Shown one piece after another: positions 31,850 to 43,924 of a stretch of 64,000 bases of DNA. The stretch lies in NCBI GenBank assembly GCA_947179155.2, contig OX359273.1, forward strand, positions 44,893,523 through 44,957,522. Reading direction: 5' to 3'. A model generated the notes under the pieces. That model saw only the letters and a list, made by a program, of their open reading frames with translations. It was not told the origin of the DNA and did not search any database. Each line of letters opens with the position of its first letter. Position 1 is the stretch's first letter. The translations under genes and the position numbers were made by a program. This DNA is from Hedera helix. Its lineage: Eukaryota > Streptophyta > Magnoliopsida > Apiales > Araliaceae.

Positions 31850-33795
31850 TGTAATACTCAGGAAAAAATATATTTATATAATAATAATTAATCATAATAA
31901 AAATAATAAAATAATATTTAAACTTATTTTTTTAAAATATTTATTTGGATTTTATATTATGTTCGGGTCAAATTTATGTGGACTAATAATAAATAATGAA
32001 GAATAATAATTTGATCAAGTTGGGCCTTAAAAATAATTGGGTCTAATTTATATTTATATTAAGTTGAATCCTAATAAATTTAAAATAAATAAATAGTTAA
32101 AACCTAACTATATTCACGTTACATCTATAAGAATTACTAGAGAGAAAGAACGGAGGATCGGGCTGCGAAATTGAGAGAAAAGAAAAACTCAATTCAGTAA
32201 GTGATTGATTTTTAATATATTCATTAATTGTATGGATAGATTAGGATTTGAGAATACATTCATATATATGAAGGGTCATATGTTATACTAATTAATTAAT
32301 AATATCGTAAGAGTTCATGTGGGGGAAAATTGTTAAAAAAAAAAGAAAAGAAAAAGAAGATAAATAAACGATTACGGCACTGTATATGAACATGGTTCTT
32401 GATGATGTTTATTAGTTTAAAGTAGATGATCACATTAAGATTGTAATATAATATTTTAATCGAATGATGAGAACATGTAATTGGATGATATAAAGGAAGG
32501 GTCCGAATGTTAGTTTCTTGTATATAATTATTGGTAATTTAGAATACTTTTGTACAGAAAATGCTAAACTTGGAATGGGGAATTAATATAATAACGTTAT
32601 AATATTATCGCATTGATTTATACTACGGTAAGAGTATCTCTTGACTACAATATGTGTATAATTTATTTTTATATTAAAATTATTAAATTTATAATAATAA
32701 AATAAAATAAAAAGAATTTTTTTTAATAAGTTAGTAATTATTAACGGTATTGTATTAATTTGGTGATTGTATAGATCGGATTGAGGAGGTTTAGCGTAGC
32801 AGTGTGATATTTTGGTTTTAGTGAATTATTTGGTATTTTATTAAGGTACGGATTCTGTATTCTTTCAGTGTTTCTCTTATAAATTTTAATTTGTTTATTT
32901 TGCTTCTCGTTTCGAATTCAAATACTATTTCGTATGATTATTTATTTCTTAAATTCCATAGAATAGTTTTATTTTGGCGTTGGTATTCCGTACTTCGTTT
33001 CTTGATTTTGATTCTATTCCTTATATCAGTTATGTGATATTTCGTCATTTGAAAATTTTGTGGTTTTGAGACTTTATTCGTTTGTATTATTCGTATATTT
33101 TCGTTCTCATTTGGTAGTTATTTGATTATTTGAAATAATTCGATATCGTTTGGAGATGATCATGTAAGCCTTTGATTTGAACCCCTTTTGGCTTATATTT
33201 TGTAGTTTAAACCTTCAGGTATACTTGAGCTAACCACCTGTGGAAGTACCACATGCATGTCCTCTTGACATCGGGACATGACACCTTCCGTGGCGGTGTG
33301 ATTAGTTCATAGCGTATCCTTTTGTATGTTGCTCTAGGTGTAAGTTTTAGTCATTTGATATATTTATTCAGGATACGTATGGGTTGACCCAATGTTTGAT
33401 TTAATATGCGGATTAATAACGTTTGTGTCTTACGTATTATCTGGTTTGATTTATATACATCATGGTACCAATGTATTTTGTTAGTCTTTGACTATTTGTA
33501 TTTGAGCTCAGTATGAAATTGTCACAACTTAACCATTTTGATTCAGCTCTCATTTTGTTGGAATCCTTTTAATTATATTTGTTCGATTGATTGTGTTCAT
33601 CGTTTATATCTCATCTCACTAATTTTGTTATATTCGTAGTTCGCATTCGTTCATTCATTCGGCTCTTTTAATTATATTTTGTACTGTGGTATATTTATGT
33701 TTTTTTATATTCGTACTGGGCGTTTGACTTATGCTGTATTTTTCTTTCGACAAGTTTACAAGGACGATTTAAGGTTTCGTGTGAAGAGCGTTACA
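31850..33795 (+). repeat. probable solo LTR
   Basis: Starts TGTAATACTCAGG and ends GAGCGTTACA, giving matching TGTAA/TTACA termini typical of chromovirus-like LTRs. There is no PBS, PPT or coding sequence next to it. Inside, about 33200-33300, is a moderately GC-rich block (CCTGTGGAAGTACCACATGC) unlike the surroundings. No target duplication was found (ACAAT on the left, TTTGA on the right), so one end may be wrong or truncated. Confidence 0.4.
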
Positions 33796-34628
33796 TTTGA
33801 CCATTTAGATTAATTTGATTTTTAGTTTTTATTAATTTTGGAGAATTATGTTTAATTCATTTGTGAATTTTAGATTATTAAATATTTAAGATTATTAATA
33901 CTCTGATTACTTATTTTAAGGTTTGTTGTGTTTTAAAAATAACATCCCTTTTTCATTCGAGAAGAAAATGTTATAACAATAACTCAATATAAAAATAATA
34001 AAATTTATTATTTTTATATTATAGATCTTATTATTTTTATATTGAAATATTTTATATATCATTATATTTTACTTAGAGCAAAATTGATAAGTAAAATAGT
34101 GTAGCTTTGAATCTGACCATATTAGTCTAACCATTTGACCTCTGACGAGATACTAGCTCACAACAACAATAAATAATATGGAAAATAGTGAACCTTCACC
34201 ACGTTTCACACAATTTCGGTTAGGAAAAGGAAAAACTTAATTAAAAACAAAATCTGATGATATACGTGGGCTGCTTTGAATAATCTAAAATTTCTGGTAT
34301 TTGAATGTCATAAAAATTGAACCATCAACCAACTGCATTGAATGTTTCCTCAAAGAATCTCGAGGCAGGCAGTTGACCATATTATTGCTTGATTTTCCTT
34401 TCCTTCTAAAATCTATAATATAAAATACAACCATTCAAATTTAAAAATTTTAATATCCAATAATCTCAAATCAATTTAAGTTTCAATATCCAACGACCTC
34501 AAATTAATTTAAATTTCAACATCAAACGGTTACTAATCTATCTATTACTTTTTCCCCTAATTCAATATTTTTTTTTCAAAAATTTATCCAATCACATTTC
34601 CTACTCAAGTCAAATTCACCACTACACT
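33796..34628. other. intergenic DNA
   Basis: AT-rich, no open frame and no element ends recognised. Confidence 0.4.
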
Positions 34629-34710
34629 ATAATAATAATAATTAATATAACAATAGTAATAATAATATAGTAATAATAATAATAATAACAATAATTATTA
34701 TAATAATAGA

Positions 34711-34741
<31 letters not shown>

Positions 34742-34794
34742 CTAATACTAATAATAATAATAATAGTAATAATAATAACAATAACAATAATATT

Positions 34795-34862
<68 letters not shown>

Positions 34863-34976
34863 TAATAACAATAATAATAATAATAATAATAGTAGTAGTA
34901 GTAGTAGTAGTAGTAGTAATAATAATAGTAATAGTAATAGTAACAGTAACAGTAACAGTAACAGTAATAATAATAA

Positions 34977-35020
<44 letters not shown>

Positions 35021-35043
35021 GTAATAGTAATAGTAATAGTAAA

Positions 35044-35092
<49 letters not shown>

Positions 35093-35290
35093 GCAATAAT
35101 GATTATTAGTATTAGTATTATAATAATAAGAATAATAATGATGATGATGCTGCTACTACTACTACTACTACTACTAATAGTAATAATAATTATTAGTATT
35201 ATAATAATAAGAATAATAATGATAATAATAATAATACTAATACTACTACTACTAATAATAATAATATTAATTATTATTATTATTATTATA
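34629..35290. repeat. compound AAT/AGT microsatellite, about 660 bp
   Basis: Almost continuous trinucleotide repeats: mainly (AAT)n, with blocks of (AGT)n around 34891-34918, (AGTAAC)n-like units around 34937-34970 and (ACT)n near 35152-35175. The poly-Ile and poly-Leu frames over it are artefacts of the repeat. Confidence 0.97.
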
Positions 35291-37319
35291 TAAAAAAAAT
35301 TACACATAAACAACATGGGTCACCTTTTTAGCATTGACGTTTTTTCCCTATTTTTTGGAATATTGCGATTGTTATATTTCCACATGTAAATTGATTTGGG
35401 CGGAAAATCACAAGGACGGTTCAGATTCATTCTAATTGATTTGTAAGTTATTTTAGGTTGCAAAGAGTTTTTAAGTAATAGAGTATTTTTGAAATTTTAA
35501 TCTATTTCGTGCCTTCAGGCAAGGGCAATTACGTGTCATATATTTGGTGTTTTTGCGGGCTATATCGAGAGCAACTATTGTAATAGGTTCTGACTCATGG
35601 TATGAAAAAAATCTTTTGTCCAATTTCAAAAAAAAAAATATAGAGGAGATTTTTTTATGGTGATACGATTTAATTGGTGTTATGACAATATTTTTTTGTT
35701 TGGATTTAGATGGCTCATTTTATACTTTTGGATTTATATGCGAAAGTCTTTCTTTTGAATTTTTTACATTTTTTTTCCCTCATTGGATCCTACCAAATGG
35801 CTTGCAGTACTATCATTTTTTCACATAAAATACTGTTCATGGATTATATTGATCGATGATTAGAGATACTGGAGGCTAATAAATACTGTCAAACTTCTCA
35901 TTCCGTTTTGTCAATAAAGAAAATGTGTATGGGATAGCCGAAAACAATACATTACATAAATTTGAGCCCGTTATCGTCAATCAATTAATTGTTCAAATCT
36001 GCCAAGAACTAATTTTAAGTTGGGAATGAGCATCACACTAATGTTTGCCTAAAAAAAAACTATGACTGAATTGAGTATCAATCTTTTTTTATTAATAGTT
36101 GGACTCTCAGTTCTATTATGGAATTGAGAGTCCACAACAGTTTTAAATATTTCAATTTAGAAATATTGGATATAGTACTCAATTATTATATTAGTTGCAC
36201 CGTACCTTCAGACACGGATTATCCCTAGTATAAAAATAATCTTGATATTTTCAACTCTTTTTTGGAGAGAATTTTAAATATAAAATTAAAAATTGATGTG
36301 AAACCAATCTTAAAACATTATGATTTATAATTTTTTTTATTTTAAATTTGTATAAATTACATTATTAAAATTTAAGAACGAATAATTGACAATCACATAG
36401 AAATTAGATGAAGAACGAAAAAAATACGAACACACGATATACTTAAGTTCATTTATTTGGTTAATTCTGCTTGTCTGATGTATTCATTTTATATCTCACA
36501 CACTCTATAATAATTCACATATCAAACTATATTTTATAGTAATTGTTATAACATGAGTTCAAGCTTAATATATTAGTGAGCAGACTATTAATAAATCCTC
36601 ATATCCAATTACCATATCGTAATTATCATTAGTCGAACTTATAAAAATATGAGTCAATTCTAACACACTAATTTTAAAATATCTTATATTATTTCAACAA
36701 ATTATTATAGCTTAGAATGGAGAAATATAGAATTTTATAGTTTGTAGTCTTGTCACTTTTATTTTTTTTCTAGGTTTGAAGTGTGAGGTGTACTTAATGT
36801 TGAGAGATTTAGATATTTTTGTATAATTCAGTGGATTTGCATACAAAATATATTCCTCCAAAGAGATTCAATTTTGTTTGAAGCGTTATTTTAACTTTTT
36901 GAGAAGTATAATATAATTTAATAATCAAGTATATTATCATTAACGGATAAACTAGTAGTTAAGACTGAAGTTATATGATTATTTTTAGATCTTATGTTTA
37001 ATTCTCACTGTTATAATATCAATAACTAGTAAATTGACCCTTAGATCAGAATTATTTGCGCTAAAATACAAATCAAGTTTGATTTTTAAAATTGAACATG
37101 ATTCAAATTTAAAAATTAATTAATGTGAATGGTCATTTTCTTCTGGACAGGAGAGAACTGAGGATTAAATGCTAACATACAAATATCTTGGTGTATCAAC
37201 GAGTTCACATTCTGCTGCATAAGCCAACCCTTTTAGCTATATAATCTTAAAAAATAAATTAACTTTGCTAGTTTTCTTTCTTTGAACATTGGCACATTCA
37301 CTTCCTCTCTCCATAAACT
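35291..37319. other. intergenic DNA
   Basis: AT-rich. A short hairpin, GGACTCTCAGTT and AATTGAGAGTCC, is at about 36102-36135. No gene was recognised. Confidence 0.4.
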
Positions 37320-38850
37320 CGAGATGGATTGTTGATGATCGGATTGGACAGACAGTCAAGTTAATCGGCGGCAAGTAGGCCGGCCATGTTGGGCCCATGT
37401 AGGCTGAAGGGCTTGACTATTGATGGGTTTCAGTTCTTCATGTACATTCGCTTCAAAAATTTCGTTATTTGGGCCACGATGCTGAAGTTAAAAGGATGTA
37501 TAAGTATAACCCAAAATTTTTGGATCTTACACTTTTTGATACTCAAAAGGCTGTAGTTGTTTAGATGGATTGCCAAGTTAGTAAGCCCATTTCATGCTGC
37601 AATGATGATAATTGGTTTTGGGGGGATAACTATTTTAGTCCACAAGAATGCTTACAAGGCCTAAAGATGGTAGCCACACGCTACAATAACACTCCTACGG
37701 TATGTTAATTAATATATGAATATTTTGATTAATTGTTTTATATATAGTTTGGTTTTGATTAACTATTATGCATTTACATTTGGTTGTGGTACAATTATTT
37801 AAAATTGGATTGAATATTATTTTTTGGAAAGGGAGATAATCAAGTGACTATACAATTTCATATGGTTAGAATGATGATCTAACCGTTATCAAAAAGCATG
37901 CGAACATGAGATTTTTGATATATTAGTGGTGTGTCAATAAAACAGTTATAATGACGGTCTAATATAATTTTTTTATAATATTATATTTTTATATATTTTT
38001 TTGTTTATATAATTATATTTGTTCGTTTAAATTGCTCTCATTATTTAAATTAATATTATAATAAAGATATTAATTTGCATGTAATAGCTATCAGTTTGAG
38101 AAATGAATTATGTAGGCCACGCCAAAATGCTAATGATTGGTAATGTTAAAACATAGATAAATCTTAAAATATGAGAATAAAATGACTTATTTTTATAAAA
38201 TAAAAAAATTGTATTTGGTTGTTCAATTGGAATGGAATGTACCATTCTCATCCCTCACAAATTTATAAATTTTATTTTTTGAGGGAATGTATGTAATGAC
38301 TTATTCCACTTAAAATGAAATGAATCATTCCACTCTCTATTTTATTTTTATTATTTTATTTTATTTATTTACTCATTTTATTCACTCGATCCAAACGTAA
38401 CATAATATCAGTGATTGTTTCAAATTTAAGTTATAATCTTGATATTACCTTTTTAAAGACTAAGCGGCTAAGCCCCTTGGACTAAATATAAATAATAAGT
38501 TTGTTTATGAAGCACATAGGTACCCATTTACCGATGGAGAGAGCGATAAATGGGTGCATAAACCATTAAATTAATTTTGTGACAGTGTTATCCAAGATAT
38601 CAACAATCATAGCACATTTTTGGTCAACGGTCCGAACCCGGCTCCGATATAATATATCACTGAATTTGGTGTCAACGTGTGGACAACAATTGCTTGGGTT
38701 GTTTCTTCATCTACTTGACTGAAAAGATTTGGATCGGAACTTGTGGGCTTTGCAAGGGAGCTAGTATTATCTAAGAAATGGCCAACAAGATTTTGAGGAG
38801 CAATACGGAATGTTTGGGCTAGTATTAGAAATCGTGAAACTCATGTAAGT
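37320..38850 (+). pseudogene. decayed GH5 glycosyl hydrolase gene
   Basis: Two exon remnants, in the same order as the better copy at 40664-43924. Exon 1 (about 37320-37698) begins SRWIVDDRIGQTVKLI and, after a damaged middle, shows DLTLFDTQKAVVV, a stop, then SCCNDDNWFWGDNYFSPQECLQGL and TRYNNTPT before a GTATGT donor. Exon 2 starts at about 38081 (VIAISLRNELCRPRQNANDW), is broken by about 260 bp of unrelated DNA, resumes at about 38407 (SVIVSNLSYNLDITFLK), then YEAHRYPFTDGESDKWVHKP and ITEFGVNVWT. The acid/base Glu of NEL and the nucleophile Glu of TEFG are still recognisable. Several stops and frame changes rule out function. No lectin-type third exon was found. Confidence 0.85.
38144..38404. 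mobile_element. possible MITE inside the GH5 pseudogene
   Basis: Unrelated sequence that replaces some 55 bp of the exon. Within it ATTTGGTTGTTC (about 38212) and GATCCAAACG (about 38387), with GGAATGGAATG and CATTCCACTC nearer the middle, form a weak inverted arrangement typical of small plant MITEs. Target duplication not identified. Confidence 0.3.
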
Positions 38851-38912
38851 TGACGTCTGTACAACGCATGTATATGGATGTTAGTGTTGGGCTTATAAGT
38901 TATGTCGACTTA

Positions 38913-39865
38913 GGTTGTGTTTGATAAAATTAGTTATTAAGATCTGAATAGTTTAGACATCTGAATAATATAGAGCGTCTGAATCAAATTGTATCTGAAT
39001 AAAAAAATGTTGTTTGATAATTTTTTTTTTAAATGTCTGAATAAAAATATTTTACTATTTTATCCCTATGTATAAAAATATTATTAAAAAAAAAAAAAAA
39101 AAAAAAAAGAAGAAGAAGATAAAGCAGCAGCTGCTGCTTCTTCTTCTCCCCTCCCCCCCTCCCCCCGCCGGCCCCTTCCCCCTCCCCCGGCGCAGGCCCC
39201 CTCCTCCCCCCATCCCCCCTGACCCCCGCCTCCCCATCCCCGCCGTCCCCCTCCTCCTCCCCCATCCCCCCCGACCCCCGTCTCCCCATCCCCGCCGTCC
39301 CCCTCCTCCTACCCCATCCCCCGCCTCCCCCATCCCCGCCGTCCCCCTCCTCCTCCCCCATCCCCGCCGACCCCCGCCTCCCCCATCCCCGCCGTCCCCC
39401 TCCTGCTCCCCCATCCCCGCCGTCCCCCTCCGCCTCCCCCATCCCCGCCGTCCCCCTCCTCCTCCCCCATCCCCGCCGACCCCCGCCTCCCCCATCCCCT
39501 GCCTCCTCCTCCCCCATCCCCGCCGACCCCCGCCTCCCCCATCCCCGCCGTCCCCCTCCTGCTCCCCCATCCCCGCCGTCCCTATCCCCTGCCTCCTCCT
39601 CCTCCCTCTTCCCCGGCACCCCCTTCCCAGATCTGGCGGCAAAGAAGAGGATAAAAGAGGAATTTTGTAAAATTAAGGAGGTTATTTTTGTCAAGAAAAA
39701 ATATAAATTCGTTCAGATGTGCCTCTGGATGATTAAGCATCGTATTTGTCTCTTACCGATTAAGAGGCAATAAGAGGTAACAAAAAAATTATCAAACAAG
39801 ATTAGCCTCTGACCGATTAAGAGCCGCCTCCATTAAGAGGCATTCAGAGCTAATCAAACACACCC
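38913..39865. mobile_element. PIF/Harbinger-type (Tourist-like) non-autonomous element
   Basis: 953 bp bounded by TTA on both sides (38910-38912 and 39866-39868), the 3-bp target duplication of this superfamily. Ends are GGTTGTGTTTGATAA on the left and, reverse complemented, GGGTGTGTTTGATTA on the right, with CTGAAT motifs in both subterminal parts. There is no transposase. The middle consists of an A run, AAG and CAG/CTG microsatellite DNA and a long C-rich minisatellite. It lies between two GH5 copies. Confidence 0.75.
39147..39630. repeat. C-rich minisatellite, G-quadruplex-prone on the minus strand
   Basis: About 480 bp built from permutations of CCCCCATCCCCGCCG, TCCCCCTCCTCC and ACCCCCGCCTCC. 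The T-to-G changes occur at fixed places, and the block order varies, as in a minisatellite that has slipped repeatedly. The minus strand has many G4-5 runs separated by 1-5 bases. Poly-Gly/Arg and poly-Pro frames of up to 221 residues here follow from the repeat and are not genes. Confidence 0.93.
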
Positions 39866-39868
39866 TTA

Positions 39869-40663
39869 AATAACAAAAATATCTAATATTATTTATTATA
39901 CATTTATACTGATGGGGTACGTGGCATAGCAGGCGTGCAATTAGGTGATGACAGACCTTCTAACAAAGGAAGATATTAGGTCGGTCTAGCGTGTACACGA
40001 AGAAGTATATTCCTGTACAACATAAATAGAAAATGGTGTAGAGTTTAATTTACAGGAACAAATTGGCAGAAATACTTAAAAAGAAACAAGGAAGAAGAAG
40101 AAGAAGAAGAAGAAAACAGAGAAATAAGGAAGTTGGATGCTCCAGGGATTGATATATATACACACTGATTTTGCTCCCGCAATCTCGATAGGTAAGTGTT
40201 TGTTAATTCATGAAATTCGAACTTTAGAATTTGATCCTTGATATAAATCTTGGTTTTGTCTCAATATGATGAAAAATAGTATTTGTTCTTGATCCACCTG
40301 AAAAAATAAATTATTTTAATTTACCGGAGCCGGAGGTAGTATTAATTATCGAGTATTAGAATTTAATTATTAAGAAAACCCACGCATTTTTGGCTGGCTG
40401 GCCCTTGATAGATAGATATAAAGTAGTTTTTACTTTGAATATGAATCACATGAATGAATGATCTTAGACTCTTGACCGGTCGGACAATTCGTTAAATTCC
40501 CCCAAGATAGTGCTGCTGTACATTTTTTTAAAGATATTTGTATTATTGGCTAATCTATTAGACAAACAATGGCTTTGCTGTATTCCAAAATTTGTCAAAA
40601 GCTAATGCAATTTTTTATACACCTGTACATTTTCTTGATTTTTTATTCCAATAGATTAGATAG
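39869..40663 (+). promoter_or_regulatory. upstream region and probable 5' UTR intron of the GH5 gene
   Basis: Includes an (AAG)n tract (about 40084-40113), a TATA-like GATATATATACAC (40151-40163) and a good donor site GATAG-GTAAGTG with the intron beginning at 40192. A T-rich stretch ending CCAATAG or GATTAGATAG directly precedes the ATG at 40664, so a leader intron of about 460-470 bp is likely. No cDNA evidence is available. Confidence 0.4.
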
Positions 40664-43600
40664 ATGCTACAATTCAGTATGTTTTCGACTGTGAAGAAGA
40701 TGATGTCTTTAACCACGAAAGCTAAGAGTTTCGTCCTGAAGATCTTATGACGGTTAGCCCAATATGGTCGGATCCGGGGAGTTGGGGCTACAATATTAGC
40801 CACCGCTGTCATTCTTCTTATTGTATTTTTATCAAGTGATACTCGTATAGCCTCTCTCTCAACAAGTTCAAGATGGATTGTCAATGCGAAAACCGGACGG
40901 CGTGTGAAATTAGCCTGCGTAAATTGGCCGGGTCATATGTATCCCATGGTACCAGAGGGTCTCCACAAGAAACCTTTAAAAAACATTACAGAAAGTATTG
41001 TTTCAATGGGGTTCAATTGCGTTCGTCTCACCTGGGCTACCCAAATGTTCACCCGTAAAGCATATAGGAATCTTAAGGTCGCAGAATCACTAAATAAATG
41101 GAATTTAGTAGCGGCTACTTTTGGAATGGACATAAACAACCCTCAACTAATGAACCTTACCCTTATTGATGCCCAAAAGGCTGTCATTGATGCACTTGGC
41201 AAGAAAAACATCATGGTGGTGCTTGATAACCATGTCAGCCTCCCAATATGGTGCTGTGATTGGAACGATGGAAATGGCTTCTTCAAAGACGTGCATTTTG
41301 ATCCCAAGGAGTGGGTGCAAGGCTTATCCCGCGTAGCTAGGCAGTATAAAGCAAACCCTACGGTACGTACATTTCATTGGAACTATACAATCAAGAATCT
41401 GTATGATTGTTTTGCCTAATAGCTGTTATCAAAATTATCAGTCTTGTTCATTTTTTCACTCTATAAAACAAAACAATCTTATACCAGCTTTAAAATTTAC
41501 GGATTTTAAGGCCTATATAGTATATAGAAGGCCTCCCTTTCCACCTTTATCATAAATTGAAATAGGATTATTAAAAAAGCACTTATTTTTCATGAACTTT
41601 TTTAATAATTAATGATCATTGTGAAAGCCTTTTTCTCAATATTTGTCTTTGTTTGCTGGTTCTCTGTTTTCTTACATAAGTTATAAAAACAGGCAAAAAA
41701 AATAAATAAAAAGAAAGACATGTTTGTTTGCCTATAGTTTTTCTTCTTTTCTTCATGAAAACACCTCACTGAGAAAATCGAAGAAAAAAAACTTTTCTAA
41801 GTTATACTTGCATCCATGATTGATATTTTATCATAGATGTCAAATCATGAATCGTATAGTGCATCGAAAACTTCCATATCATGTTTCATGTATCAAATCG
41901 TAAATCGTATCGGAAATGAAATGAAAATGTGGTATTAAATATGTAAACATATAAGCATATAATTTATTGAACAATTAAGCATGTTAGCTTGACTATATAT
42001 AAAAGTAGTCAAACAAATGTTATTATAGACTTAAAATAAATTTTAAAGTTAAATGATAGCCAAAATACTCTAAAATGATTTATTAAATATTATTTTGGTA
42101 ATCTTTATAAAATAAAAAGAGATAACAAAAATTCATATTTATCTTTAAACTATAAAATAAAAGAGAATAATTCAAATTAATAAGTGGAGATTTATGTATC
42201 TGTTTATGAAAAGTGTCGTGAGAGAAATAAAGCGACATCCTTAAGAAGAAGATATAATACTTTTTTTAAAAGTGATTAAAGACTCATCAAGTGATATAAA
42301 ATATGTTTGTGTTAAATGGTAGAAGGTTTAAAAGTTTTGTTTTTATTCTTTTAAATCCACAGTAAAACTTTTTCAAGTATGTTGTTAACTTTAAAAAAGA
42401 ATCGTGTATTGTATCGTATGGTACTGTGTCATATTTTATTCACCATGCGAAATGTATTGAATTGTCTACATATCATTTCACATCGTACCATACGCATCGC
42501 TTATTGAATAACTATGCATTTTATCTTAATTTCTTTTTAAAAGATAAAAACAAGAAATTTTATAATTATTGTGTTGTCTTAGCTGGATAGATGTCAATAA
42601 TTTCCTCAATAAGGATGGTTTTTAAATGTATATAGGTAGTGGCAATGAGCATTAGAAACGAGTTACGCGGTCCGCGCCAGAACGAGTATGACTGGTACCA
42701 ATTCATTGAAAAGGGGGCTACTGCAGTTCACCTGGCAAACCTAGATGTCCTAGTGATTGTCTCAGGCTTATCATTTGAAACCAATCTCAGTTTCTTAAAG
42801 CAACAACAATTGAATTTTGGAGTGAATGTGAATAAGAAGTTGGTCTATGAAGCACATTGGTATGCATTTGGTGATCCACCAGAAAAATGGGTTTTTCAGA
42901 CAAATGAATTCTGTGCAGAGATCACTCAATGGTTCATGAACCAAACAGGGTATTTAATGACGGGCCACAACCCAACTCCCATATTTCTGAGTGAGTTTGG
43001 GAAGGATCAGACAGGTAAAAGCGAGGCTGAGAATCGATACTTCACCTGTTTGATGGCTTTTCTGGCAGAGAGAGACATGGAGTGGGCCTTGTGGGGATTG
43101 CAAGGAAGCTATATGCTTAGAGAAGGTCAAATTGAATGGGAGGAGCCTTATGGCTTGTATGACTTCTCGTGGGACAACCTAAGAAATTCATCCATGCTAC
43201 AGAATTTACAACTTACACAACATATTATTCGAGGTATGGTTATATGATCATAATTCACTTAGATAAATGATTTTACAGTCAACTTTTGTAATACAGTTGA
43301 CACAATGTTGTTTGTCTTAATAATTGCTACTTGGGTGTTGTGTGACATTATGGAACCATTTGGTTGCATTGCAGTTAGATCAGCGCAAAAAAAATTCTTG
43401 AAAGTTAGGAACATTTGCAATTGCAAATTGCAGATGCTGAGATGCTTAAGATTTTCTACTAATATCTGTTCTTCTTGAATGCAGATCCAACTTCAGACTC
43501 TGAAACATACTATTTAATGTATCATCCACAAACAGGCCGATGCGTTCATGTAGGCAAGCACAATATTACTACATCGGACTGCTATAAATTGAATAGATGG

Positions 43601-43924
43601 GGTAATTACGATGGAGATGGTAGTCCAATCAAGTTACTCGGCACTTCCAAATGTTTAACCGTAAAGGGTGATGGTCTCCCGGCAAAGGTCACAGGTGATT
43701 GTTCTAGCCAGCTTAGTATATGGAAGTTTGTTTCAAAATCAAGAATGCATTTAGCTGCTAAAGATGATAAAGGAAGGGACTTGTGTTTGGAGTGGGATTC
43801 CTTTAACTCAACAATTGTGACTAAGAAGTGCTTATGCCTGGGAGATGATTTGCAAGATATTTCTTGGTGTGGTGACAATCCCCAAAGACAATGGTTTAAG
43901 TTTGTTCAAACAAATAAATCTTAA
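40664..43924 (+). CDS. GH5 (cellulase-like) glycosyl hydrolase with C-terminal ricin-B-type lectin-like domain; early in-frame TGA
   Basis: Exons 40664-41362, 42636-43233 and 43485-43924, with GT-AG introns and matching phases; 579 codons. Codon 29 is TGA (40748-40750). After it come a hydrophobic segment (GATILATAVILLIVFL, signal peptide or anchor), then SRWIVNAKTGRRVKLACVNW and FNCVRLTW, the start of the barrel. The acid/base Glu is in SIRNELRG (about residue 242) and the nucleophile in FLSEFG (about 353), both present. Exon 3 is Cys-rich (YHPQTGRCVHV, SKCLTVKGDG) and resembles the carbohydrate-binding beta-trefoil seen in plant GH5 proteins. The family hydrolyses beta-glycans, probably outside the cell. 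An 81-nt intron (donor GTATGT at 40677, acceptor TTAG ending 40757) would remove the TGA and keep frame, so this is either a pseudogene or a gene with a mini-intron. It is not a toxin: the lectin fold is attached to a glycosidase, with no ricin A chain. Confidence 0.8.

Noticed and set aside
34642..35316. 224-residue poly-Ile/poly-Leu open frame
   Set aside because: Direct product of the AAT microsatellite; no complexity and open in several frames.
39029..39694. Gly/Arg-rich and Pro-rich frames of 195-221 residues
   Set aside because: Caused by the C-rich minisatellite on both strands; no start context or splice evidence.
40664..43924. A ricin-type toxin
   Set aside because: Only the beta-trefoil lectin-like fold is present, fused to a GH5 glycosidase; there is no ribosome-inactivating A chain.
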